From Paraglaciecola mesophila (GTDB lineage Bacteria > Pseudomonadota > Gammaproteobacteria > Enterobacterales > Alteromonadaceae): 64,000 bases of DNA. The stretch is taken from NCBI RefSeq assembly GCF_009906955.1, contig NZ_CP047656.1, positions 868,001 to 932,000 of the forward strand. The letters are read 5' to 3'. Below, one piece after another: positions 51,060 through 58,994 of this stretch (positions are counted from its first letter, which is position 1; each line of letters starts with the position of its first letter). The position numbers were made by a program, and so were the translations under genes. The notes under the pieces are model-generated. The model made no database searches. It was not told where the DNA came from and saw only the letters and a list, made by a program, of their open reading frames with translations.

Positions 51060-52532
51060 ATGAAAACCAGCATGTTGTTCATTGTTCTACTCTATGAAGT
51101 TGTCACTATATGTGGGGTAGCCCTGTGGCTAAAACGCGCCAATAAACACGCCGACCAACATAGTGAGAATGAGTTCGCCCTTGGTGGGCGCAGTCTTCCA
51201 GTTGGTGTTGTTGCTGCCACCATGGCACTTACCGTGTTGGGCACAGCGCATATTCTTGGTGTATTTGAAATGGTCTGGGGCGTAGGTGCCGCGGCAATTT
51301 GGTTTAGTATCGCCCATGTTATTCTATTAGTTGTCGTGTGCTACAGCACTGGATTGTGGGTCAGGCGCCTGCGAGTAACTACTGTACCAGAACTGTTGGA
51401 ACACCTTTTCGGCAAAGGTATAAGAGTGCTGGTATCGTGCGTTATGGCTGGCATCATATTTGGCATACTCACCATAGAAACCCAAGGATTAGGCATCATA
51501 ATCAATGCCATGACCGGCTGGGGAATTAAAAATGGTGCCATAGCAGGCGGCTTGATTGGCATTTTTTACGTGGTATTAGCCGGTATGAAAGAAGTCGGCT
51601 GGATCAATCTAATCAATGCGGTTGTCATGTATATTGGACTGATTTTAGCCACGATCTTTATGGCCCTTCGTTTGCCAGGCGGCAATTTTGATTCAGTAAC
51701 CGAACATTTCGTCTCCCAGGATATGGATCATATGATATCCGTTTTTGGCAACTCCCAAATAATGATTACCTTTACCCTAGGTATCGTTATCGCAGTATTA
51801 TTTAGTCAGTCGGTTAATCAGATGCTATTGCAAACCGCGATGTCTGCCAAAGACGAAAAAACCATTAAGAAAGCACTGTGGATAGCCGCGCCGGCTAATG
51901 GCCTGTTTGGTGTGTTCGCGGTCGTACTTGGCTTAACTGCCATGACTATTCCCGAGTTTGCTGAACTAGGCCCTAAAAAAGCTGCTACCCAAATGTTGGT
52001 TGAGTCTCTTCCTCCTTGGTTAGCGGCGTTATTACTGGCCTCATTTTTGGCAGCGATTTTATCTACCTTTGCCATGACGGCGTTAAGTCCCGCCACCATA
52101 TTCAGTAACGATATATACAAAGGGTTAATTAAACCTGACGCTACTGAAGCGCAAATGACCAAAGTCACTCAAATTGCAATTGTCGTTTTGGCCAGCATAG
52201 CCATCGCTGTTGCGTCGTTTTTGCCACCTATCCTTGCCGCTATGACTTGGTTATTTGCTTGGTTAATACCGGTGTTTTTCATCATTATTTACGGTTTATT
52301 TTGGCAGCGTAGCGCAAGTGCCGCACTTATTACTCTGGGCATGGTTTGGATATGTAACTTTGTATGGTCTTTTTCAGATGTCGCAGCGGGCCTAGGCGTG
52401 TTTAAAAGCAATGCGGTTATGGCGCTCTGCGTGTCAATCATAGTCGGTGTAATTGCCAACTATTTTATCAAAGGTGATAAAGCCTACTTCAAAAGCCAAA
52501 CTTATCTTGACCTAAAAGAAACAAATAATTAA
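51060..52532 (+). CDS. Sodium:solute symporter (SSS family)
   Basis: 490 residues with about 13 hydrophobic segments. The N-terminal segment ENEFALGGRSLPVGVVAATM is the SSS signature region, and the ETQGLGIIINAMTGW and AILSTFAMTALSPATIFSND segments match the core helices containing sodium-site Ser/Thr residues. It would import the operon's small organic substrate with Na+ across the inner membrane, complementing the TonB receptor encoded divergently upstream. Two microproteins follow. Confidence 0.9.
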   Translation: MKTSMLFIVLLYEVVTICGVALWLKRANKHADQHSENEFALGGRSLPVGVVAATMALTVLGTAHILGVFEMVWGVGAAAIWFSIAHVILLVVVCYSTGLWVRRLRVTTVPELLEHLFGKGIRVLVSCVMAGIIFGILTIETQGLGIIINAMTGWGIKNGAIAGGLIGIFYVVLAGMKEVGWINLINAVVMYIGLILATIFMALRLPGGNFDSVTEHFVSQDMDHMISVFGNSQIMITFTLGIVIAVLFSQSVNQMLLQTAMSAKDEKTIKKALWIAAPANGLFGVFAVVLGLTAMTIPEFAELGPKKAATQMLVESLPPWLAALLLASFLAAILSTFAMTALSPATIFSNDIYKGLIKPDATEAQMTKVTQIAIVVLASIAIAVASFLPPILAAMTWLFAWLIPVFFIIIYGLFWQRSASAALITLGMVWICNFVWSFSDVAAGLGVFKSNAVMALCVSIIVGVIANYFIKGDKAYFKSQTYLDLKETNN

Positions 52533-52554
52533 CATTTGAATTACAGGTAACCTT

Positions 52555-52650
52555 ATGTTTTGGACTATTTTTTTAACAACGACTGTGATCATCGCCCTTA
52601 TTCTTGTGTTGGGTACTCTGATCGCAAATTTTCTCAGTAGAGCTAAATAA
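52555..52650 (+). CDS. 31-residue single-helix membrane microprotein
   Basis: ATG 52555 to TAA 52648-52650. The product is nearly all hydrophobic, MFWTIFLTTTVIIALILV and a short tail FLSRAK with the positive charges inside, i.e. one membrane helix. ACAGGT lies eight bases before the start. It begins 22 bases after the symporter stop, and a second microprotein gene follows, all on one strand; it may be a small symporter subunit. No family recognised. Confidence 0.6.
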   Translation: MFWTIFLTTTVIIALILVLGTLIANFLSRAK

Positions 52651-52676
52651 CTAGCGTAAATTAAAAGAGGTGATTT

Positions 52677-52775
52677 ATGGACTCAGTAACAACATTTTGG
52701 ATGGCAGGCGTGGTATTTATGATGTTCGCCTATGGAGCAATAGCACTCGGTGGATTCCTCAAATACAAAAAATAA
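52677..52775 (+). CDS. 32-residue single-helix membrane microprotein
   Basis: ATG 52677 to TAA 52773-52775, with AAGAGGTG six bases upstream, a strong ribosome binding site. The product has a single helix (TFWMAGVVFMMFAYGAIALG) and a basic C-terminus (KYKK), so it should be a bitopic inner-membrane protein. It is the last gene before the strong terminator at 52803 and therefore clearly inside the symporter transcript. Confidence 0.68.
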   Translation: MDSVTTFWMAGVVFMMFAYGAIALGGFLKYKK

Positions 52776-52802
52776 CCGATTAGCCGTCAATCACATTGCA
52801 AA

Positions 52803-52840
52803 TTAAAAAGGGGGCTATTATCAAATAGCCCCCTTTTTAA
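52803..52840. terminator. Strong bidirectional terminator of the catabolic operon
   Basis: TTAAAAAGGGGGCTAT (52803-52818) pairs perfectly with ATAGCCCCCTTTTTAA (52825-52840) around a 6-nt loop. It terminates the plus-strand operon and the convergent minus-strand iclR gene. Confidence 0.95.
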
Positions 52841-52876
52841 TTTCATACACTATTTTTAATTCGGTGCATCGATTGG

Positions 52877-53650
52877 CTACATTGCACCTTTTCCTAACGC
52901 TAATTCAATCGTCGTTTTGTATTTTCGCAAACACGCCGCTAGGTGTTTCTTATTGCGATTAAACCGTACCGTTGGTACTGGGATAGATATCGCAATATTG
53001 CGTCCATAAGGATCTTCAATGGCCACGCCGATCGCGCACACCCCTTCACAGTGTTCTTCTTTATCAAAAGCGACGCCATTCTTACGAATACTGGCAATCT
53101 CAGTTAACAATTGTTCGGTACTTGTGATGGTAGAACGTGTTAACGCTTTAATTGGATGACTCTCAACAAACGCCATCACTTCATTGTCACTCATAGTAGC
53201 GAGCATTGCTTTGCCATTTGCACAACTGTATATTGAGAACGCATGGCCAACAGCCGACACGGCACGTAATTGATGGGCATCTGTAGTCACTTGATCAATG
53301 AAAATCATGTTTTCTGCATCCTGAACGGACAAATCGACAGTTTCGCCCACTTCATCAGACAAATTTTTCATGTGCGGCAATAACACCCGATCAATATCCG
53401 CTTTTGCCGCAGAGCCCAAAGATACTAACCCTGGCCCTAATCGCACCCGTGAGGTCGGGCTTGCGGCAATTAAAAAGCCCTCTGAAGCCAAAGAATTAAC
53501 GATGCGCTGCACCGTTGACCGCGCTAGTTTTACATTTTTTGCAATTGCGCTTAAGCTAAGGCCTTCTGGATGCCCCTCTAGCGTTCTAAGTATATTGGCC
53601 GCTCGAGAAATAACTTGTATTCCCTGGCGGGAGCTAGGTTCATTATCCAT
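52877..53650 (-). CDS. IclR-family transcriptional regulator
   Basis: 257 residues. The N-terminal winged helix-turn-helix has GLSLSAIAKNVKLARSTVQR, followed by SEGFL. The C-terminal effector-binding GAF-like domain has VGETVDLSVQDAENMIFIDQ, ISIYSCANGKAMLA and GVCAIGVAIEDPYGR. IclR proteins usually control neighbouring catabolic genes and respond to a pathway intermediate. Its place at the convergent end of the BKACE operon makes it the probable regulator (inference). Confidence 0.93.
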   Translation of the reverse strand: MDNEPSSRQGIQVISRAANILRTLEGHPEGLSLSAIAKNVKLARSTVQRIVNSLASEGFLIAASPTSRVRLGPGLVSLGSAAKADIDRVLLPHMKNLSDEVGETVDLSVQDAENMIFIDQVTTDAHQLRAVSAVGHAFSIYSCANGKAMLATMSDNEVMAFVESHPIKALTRSTITSTEQLLTEIASIRKNGVAFDKEEHCEGVCAIGVAIEDPYGRNIAISIPVPTVRFNRNKKHLAACLRKYKTTIELALGKGAM

Positions 53651-53881
53651 ATGTTTCCTCTATTAGATTGGAACTGGCTGATAGTTTAATTTACCACAAC
53701 TGTATCGCGATACAATACATCAAGCCCAATATTGTAACTTATTATGTTATGCAATAATGAGTGTAGAGCGCTCCCTTTTGCGATTTACACTATGATAGAC
53801 TGCGCCCTTCAGCACATTACACTTTGTTCATGTAACGCGTTTAATTTAACTTCAGAGCCTCCAACGAACGTTTAATCTCTT

Positions 53882-55573
53882 ATGACCGATGCCTTAGACC
53901 CTTGCTTTATCCCTTTTGAATCAGACGTTTCGAAGTTTACCTTAGCGCCAAAGTTTACTTTTCCTTTTTACTACCAGCCCGATCCCCTGTGTATATTAGC
54001 GGCTGAAGAAGTGCAGCGACATCTCACTAAACAGCACGACTGGTACCATAACTTTGGTTTAGCTGATGACCCGAATAACATCATAGGAAAAATGTTCGGT
54101 GTGCTTGTTGTAAAAGACAAACAGGGACGTTTAGGATACTTGCGTGGGTTTTCAGGTAAGCTAGCGGATCAAAACCACTTACCCGACTTTGTTCCACCTG
54201 TGTTTGACATGTTAGCTCGAGAGAGTTTTTTTCATGAAAAGCAAAGAGTAATCAATCAGCTAACCGAGGAGCTTGAGTCGCTAGCCTCCAGCGAAGGTTT
54301 CCTCAACGCACAAGCACATGCAGATCTAGTTCAAAAGGAATGCACTACCCAAATTGAACAAGCCCGCCAGCACGTTATTGGTAATCGCGCCCAGCGCAAA
54401 GCTCAGCGAAAAATAGCGCAAAAGGAATTAGATTCACCACAACTTGTCGCGTTGCAACAAGTGCTAGCCAAACAAAGCGTGGAAGATAAACTTACTTTCA
54501 ACCAAATCAAAGTGCAACTAAATAGTAAGATGGAAGAAGCAAAGAATGCGCTGGCCAAATTTGAAATACGCATTGCTCATCTAAAGGAACAACGTAAAAC
54601 CTTGTCAGGTGAGTTACAACAACGCCTCTTCGAGCAATACCAATTCTTAAATGCGAATGGGGAATATAAATCCTTGGCGAGTATTTTTAGTGACACAGTA
54701 ATGCGCACGCCACCAGCAGGCGCCGGAGAATGTGCAGCGCCTAAATTGCTACATTATGCCTTTATTCATAAATTTTCCCCTATTGCGATGGCTGAATTTT
54801 GGTGGGGAGCGTCTCCCAAATCACAAGTGCGTCGTCATAAACAGTTTTACCCTGCGTGTATTGGTAAATGCCAACCTATTTTGAACCACATGCTGCAGGG
54901 TTTACGCGTAGAAGATAACCAATTATTGCAAAATAACGCTGACAACGAACAGATTGACATTGTTTACCAAGACGATGAAATGCTGATTATAAATAAGCCT
55001 GCTCAGTTGTTATCTGTGCCGGGAAAACACATACAAGACTCCGTTTACACCCGTATAAAAACCTTGTTCCCTCGTGCCACAGGTTCATTAATTGTGCATC
55101 GTTTAGATATGTCTACATCGGGACTAATGGTCATCGCATTGTCTGCGGCATCTCACAAATCGCTGCAAAAGCAATTTATCAGTAGGCAAGTAGAAAAAAG
55201 CTATGTAGCCCTGATCGATGGACTCCTGGAAAAGCAAGAGGGCACAATCACCCTGCCCTTAGCCGGTGATTTTTACGATAGGCCCCGACAGTGTGTATGT
55301 GACAAAACCGGCAAGCCAGCTCATACCACGTGGCGAGTGATAGAAAGACGCTCCCCCCAACAGCAAACGAAAGTATTGTTGCAGCCCAAGACTGGCCGTA
55401 CCCACCAATTAAGAGTTCACTGTGCCCATGAACGGGGATTGAACATGCCGATTGTTGGCGATGATTTATATGGGAATCGCGATCGTCGATTGCATCTGCA
55501 CGCCCAGTCTCTCAGTTTATTTCACCCTGTAAGCAACACGTGGTTAACCTTTAATCGAGAAGCTGAGTTTTAA
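53882..55573 (+). CDS. RluA-family pseudouridine synthase with long N-terminal extension
   Basis: 563 residues, about twice the usual RluA size. The C-terminal ~215 residues hold the catalytic domain: IVYQDDEMLIINKPAQLLSVPG, the catalytic Asp in IVHRLDMSTSGLMV, and LQPKTGRTHQLRVHCA. Residues 1-115 form a separate domain with YYQPDPLCILAAEEVQRHL and KMFGVLVVKDKQGRLGYLRG, and residues 120-260 are a long coiled coil. It isomerises uridine in rRNA or tRNA; the specific site is not known. The N-terminal part is likely for RNA or ribosome docking (inference). Confidence 0.85.
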   Translation: MTDALDPCFIPFESDVSKFTLAPKFTFPFYYQPDPLCILAAEEVQRHLTKQHDWYHNFGLADDPNNIIGKMFGVLVVKDKQGRLGYLRGFSGKLADQNHLPDFVPPVFDMLARESFFHEKQRVINQLTEELESLASSEGFLNAQAHADLVQKECTTQIEQARQHVIGNRAQRKAQRKIAQKELDSPQLVALQQVLAKQSVEDKLTFNQIKVQLNSKMEEAKNALAKFEIRIAHLKEQRKTLSGELQQRLFEQYQFLNANGEYKSLASIFSDTVMRTPPAGAGECAAPKLLHYAFIHKFSPIAMAEFWWGASPKSQVRRHKQFYPACIGKCQPILNHMLQGLRVEDNQLLQNNADNEQIDIVYQDDEMLIINKPAQLLSVPGKHIQDSVYTRIKTLFPRATGSLIVHRLDMSTSGLMVIALSAASHKSLQKQFISRQVEKSYVALIDGLLEKQEGTITLPLAGDFYDRPRQCVCDKTGKPAHTTWRVIERRSPQQQTKVLLQPKTGRTHQLRVHCAHERGLNMPIVGDDLYGNRDRRLHLHAQSLSLFHPVSNTWLTFNREAEF

Positions 55574-55707
55574 CATACACAATAAAGCACAAAATACAGA
55601 CTTTTTGACATTAACCGTCGCTCGCTGCTCAATATTCATCGAAAGCCAAGTGAAAGTCATCTAACCAATAGGTATCATGGAGCTTACTCTAACAAATCGC
55701 GGATAAT

Positions 55708-57147
55708 ATGGTCTCTCTATTCAGCTCTTTTACAAAGTTACCTGTGACGACCGTTGCCCTCATCGTGATATGCACAGGCTCTTTTATCGGCCCTTTAGGC
55801 ATGGCATCGGTCAATATTGCTATCCCAGATCTCGCTGCTGAACTGCAAGCAAATGCGAAAATGGTTAGTTGGATACCGACCATTTTCTTACTCGCTAACG
55901 TGGCACTTATGTTGCCTTTTGGAAAGCTTGCAGATAATTATGGTCGTAAGCGCATATACAGTTATGGCGTGATGCTCAATATGCTGTCTTCCAGTATGTG
56001 CGCACTGTCGTTCAATATTGAATGGTTGTTATTTTGGCGCTTTATACAAGGTGCTGCTTCAGCAATGATATTTGGTACTGGCGTAGCCATTCTAACATCG
56101 GTTACCCCAGCAGAAAGACGCGGTTTTGCCCTGGGTATTGCCGCTGCGTGCATTTATATTGGCTTAACCGTTGCCCCAGCCATAGGCGGTTGGTTGACAG
56201 AATTGTGGGGGTGGCGCTCAGTATTCAGCTTTCAAGTCCCCTTGCTTTTTTTACTCCTAATGTTAATTAAACTGCGCCTACACGGAGAGTGGAAAAACGA
56301 ACAAAAAACCAAATTCGACTGGCGTGGATCGGGCATTTTTGTTGTGGCATCCACTTGTTTAGTGTTCGGCTTAAGCCAGTTGCCATCGCTATCAGGGATC
56401 GTGCTGCTTGGTATGTCGTTAACGGCCATGGCGCTATTTGTAATACATCAATCGAAACGGAACCAACCGCTTATTCGGGTGCAAATGTTCAAAGAAAGCC
56501 GCGTATTTTCAATGTCATTGAGCACGTCATTACTCATGTATGCCAGTAATTATCCGTTAACTTTTTTGCTTAGCTTATATCTGCAATATGTAAAAGGCTT
56601 TAGCCCTTCAGAGTCAGGTCAAATTATCTTACTGCAAGCACTGGCCATGGCATTTTTAGCCCCTTTGTCCGGCAAGTTGTCTGATAAAGTACAGCCTCGA
56701 CTGCTCGCCACTACAGGGTGCTGTATTGTTGCAGCAGGTTTCTTCATATTAAGCAGAATGGATATTGACACCCAAGCTTGGTACATAGGGAGCTCACTGC
56801 TGCTCATCGGCATTGGCTTTGGCTTGTTCTCTACCCCAAACAATAACGCGATTATGGGCGCAGTGCACCCTAGCGAACTAGGAGTAGCATCAGCCTCTTT
56901 AAACCTTGCTAGAACCATAGGCAACCTTGTAGGCATGAGCTTAGTTAACTTATTGGTACATCATTATATAGGTGATGCGCAAATCGTTCCCGAGCAATAC
57001 CCCGCCTTACTACAAACTGTGCTTGTCGCATTAAATATTTCGTTTGGCTGCGTTGTGGTGGCCTGTATTATTTCTGGCTTTCGAGGCCGAGAAAGCAAGC
57101 CTGATACACCTTCTACAACGGATGAAGAAAAGCAGCCTCCATCTTAG
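55708..57147 (+). CDS. MFS multidrug-type transporter, 14-TM DHA2 class
   Basis: 479 residues with about 14 hydrophobic segments. Motif A-type LMLPFGKLADNYGRKRIYSY between helices 2 and 3, the motif-C-like segment ALGIAAACIYIGLTVAPAIGGWL near helix 5, and a long linker between helices 6 and 7 identify the drug:H+ antiporter-2 family. It likely exports a toxic or lipophilic compound. It ends at a bidirectional terminator shared with rhlE. Confidence 0.9.
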   Translation: MVSLFSSFTKLPVTTVALIVICTGSFIGPLGMASVNIAIPDLAAELQANAKMVSWIPTIFLLANVALMLPFGKLADNYGRKRIYSYGVMLNMLSSSMCALSFNIEWLLFWRFIQGAASAMIFGTGVAILTSVTPAERRGFALGIAAACIYIGLTVAPAIGGWLTELWGWRSVFSFQVPLLFLLLMLIKLRLHGEWKNEQKTKFDWRGSGIFVVASTCLVFGLSQLPSLSGIVLLGMSLTAMALFVIHQSKRNQPLIRVQMFKESRVFSMSLSTSLLMYASNYPLTFLLSLYLQYVKGFSPSESGQIILLQALAMAFLAPLSGKLSDKVQPRLLATTGCCIVAAGFFILSRMDIDTQAWYIGSSLLLIGIGFGLFSTPNNNAIMGAVHPSELGVASASLNLARTIGNLVGMSLVNLLVHHYIGDAQIVPEQYPALLQTVLVALNISFGCVVVACIISGFRGRESKPDTPSTTDEEKQPPS

Positions 57148-57163
57148 TTTTACCTCACGCCAT

Positions 57164-57200
57164 AAAAAAGGGAGCTTAGCTTAACTAAACTCCCTTTTTT
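57164..57200. terminator. Bidirectional terminator between MFS transporter and helicase genes
   Basis: AAAAAAGGGAG (57164-57174) pairs with CTCCCTTTTTT (57190-57200); inner TTAG/CTAA extends the stem around a short loop. A and T runs on both sides suit convergent genes. Confidence 0.9.
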
Positions 57201-57252
57201 GGGGGCTGTGACAATTCAGTTCACTGCCCTGCAAATTTTTACGTTTATTGAT

Positions 57253-58539
57253 TTACGATTTTTTATTTGGGCGCTTTGCTTTTGCCTTCGTTTTGGGTTT
57301 TGCCTTTGCGCTCGTTTTGTCCATGCGAATGACCGTTTGCGTCGCCTTATTGGTGCGGCTACTTTTGCTGTGTTTGCGCACTGTTTTCAACAACGACTCA
57401 CGGCTACTAAAGGCAAAATCGGGGCGTGAAATACGTTTAATTTTGCAATTAATCAAACGTTCAATACGCTCTACTGTTCGCTCTTCTTCACGGCTTACGA
57501 ATGAAATGGCGTTACCTTGCTGGCCAGCACGTCCTGTTCGACCAATACGGTGTACATAATCTTCAGGTAAATAAGGTAAGTTATAATTTACCACGTGATC
57601 AAGACCTTGAATATCAATCCCTCGAGCCGCAACCTCAGTGGCAATAAGCACTTGAAGCTTAGCCGATTTGAAATCGGCAATGGCTCTACGGCGCGCACCT
57701 TGGCTTTTATCGGCATGGCATACACCAGCATTGATTTTACTGTTTTTCAAAGCAGCCATTAATTTATCGGCTTGCTCTTTAGTACTGGTGAAAACCAATA
57801 CTTGATACCAGTTTTGTTCCGCTAATAATGTCTTAAACAAGCGAATTTTGTCTTCTTCAGACACCGGGTACATCACATGTTGAACCGTATCTGCTGCACT
57901 GTTTAACTGGGTAGCGCGAATTTCTTCATGATTTTTTAATAACTTATGGGCAAGCTCATTCACCGTTGGTGAAATGGTCGCAGAAAACAGTAATGTTTGA
58001 CGCACAGCCCGTATCTGAGCAAGCATCTGACGCACATCGGATATAAAGCCCATATCTAGCATGCGATCGGCTTCATCGAGCACCACAAATTCTACGTTAG
58101 CCAACTCAATATTCTTCAATGTCATGTGTTCGAGCAAACGTCCAGGCGTAGAAATAACAATATCCACTCCCGCTTTTAACTTGCTTGCTTGACCACCAAG
58201 TTTTACCCCACCATACAGTGCAGTAACAGAGATATCGGTAAATTGAGCATAGTTAGCAATATTAGACGCTAGCTGCTCAGCTAATTCGCGTGTTGGCGTT
58301 AAAATGATTGCCCTAGGCGTACCCGAAACGGTGTCTTTTGGTTTATCGAGCATTTGTTGCAAAATCGGGATGGCAAACGCTGCTGTTTTTCCCGTACCGG
58401 TTTGGGCGCTAGCGAGCACATCACGACCTCTGCGGGCGATCACAATGGCTTTTTGTTGAATGGGCGTCATTTTCTTGTAACCGCAAGCATCAATGGCTTG
58501 TTGTAACGCTGGCGCTAAATCTAATGATGAAAAGTTCAT
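57253..58539 (-). CDS. rhlE: DEAD-box ATP-dependent RNA helicase, RhlE type
   Basis: 428 residues from ATG 58539; the frame extends to 58617 without a better start. Motifs in order: Q motif GYKKMTPIQQKAI, Walker A SAQTGTGKTAAF, DEAD in VLDEADRMLD, SAT in LFSATIS, and the C-terminal domain with TEVAARGIDIQGLDHVVNY and HRIGRTGRAG. The C-terminal tail is Lys/Arg/Ala-rich (KAKAKRPNKKS), an RNA-binding tail. RhlE helicases remodel structured RNA during ribosome assembly and cold adaptation. Convergent with the MFS gene. Confidence 0.95.
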   Translation of the reverse strand: MNFSSLDLAPALQQAIDACGYKKMTPIQQKAIVIARRGRDVLASAQTGTGKTAAFAIPILQQMLDKPKDTVSGTPRAIILTPTRELAEQLASNIANYAQFTDISVTALYGGVKLGGQASKLKAGVDIVISTPGRLLEHMTLKNIELANVEFVVLDEADRMLDMGFISDVRQMLAQIRAVRQTLLFSATISPTVNELAHKLLKNHEEIRATQLNSAADTVQHVMYPVSEEDKIRLFKTLLAEQNWYQVLVFTSTKEQADKLMAALKNSKINAGVCHADKSQGARRRAIADFKSAKLQVLIATEVAARGIDIQGLDHVVNYNLPYLPEDYVHRIGRTGRAGQQGNAISFVSREEERTVERIERLINCKIKRISRPDFAFSSRESLLKTVRKHSKSSRTNKATQTVIRMDKTSAKAKPKTKAKAKRPNKKS

Positions 58540-58994
58540 GCTAATTTCTCTTTCGACAGACAAAAACATAGACGCAACTTGTTTACATGCTATCTGTGTA
58601 AATAGTTGCCTTGGCATTATTTCGCTAAGCGAAACGCCTGAATGTTGAATTTGCGTGATAGGTTTAAAAACGATGGCGAAATATACAGGAATTTACCCCG
58701 TTTAACCTTAAAGTTCTAAAAATATATGGATAAAATGTCTAATTCTCCGTTAAAACTAGTCCGTTAAAGCCTGATTTTTTTTCCTTCCCTTAATACTGTA
58801 GTGTTGCACAGCAAATGATCGCTGTTAATGCATCTTTGAAATGCGACTCACACATACAAATTGGTTTTCACTATGCACCAAATGAATAACAAACAATGAA
58901 TATTTATCACTTCTTAATTGCATCGTAACTGGCGATTATGCCTTTAGATACACTTTATTAACAAAGAAAGTGCGTTCAATTAACAGAGGTTGAT
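58540..58994. other. Divergent intergenic region, rhlE / third TonB-dependent receptor
   Basis: About 455 bases with expected promoters for both genes. DEAD-box genes often have long cold-responsive leaders, which could occupy the right-hand side of rhlE here. No gene or clear operator was found. Confidence 0.4.
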
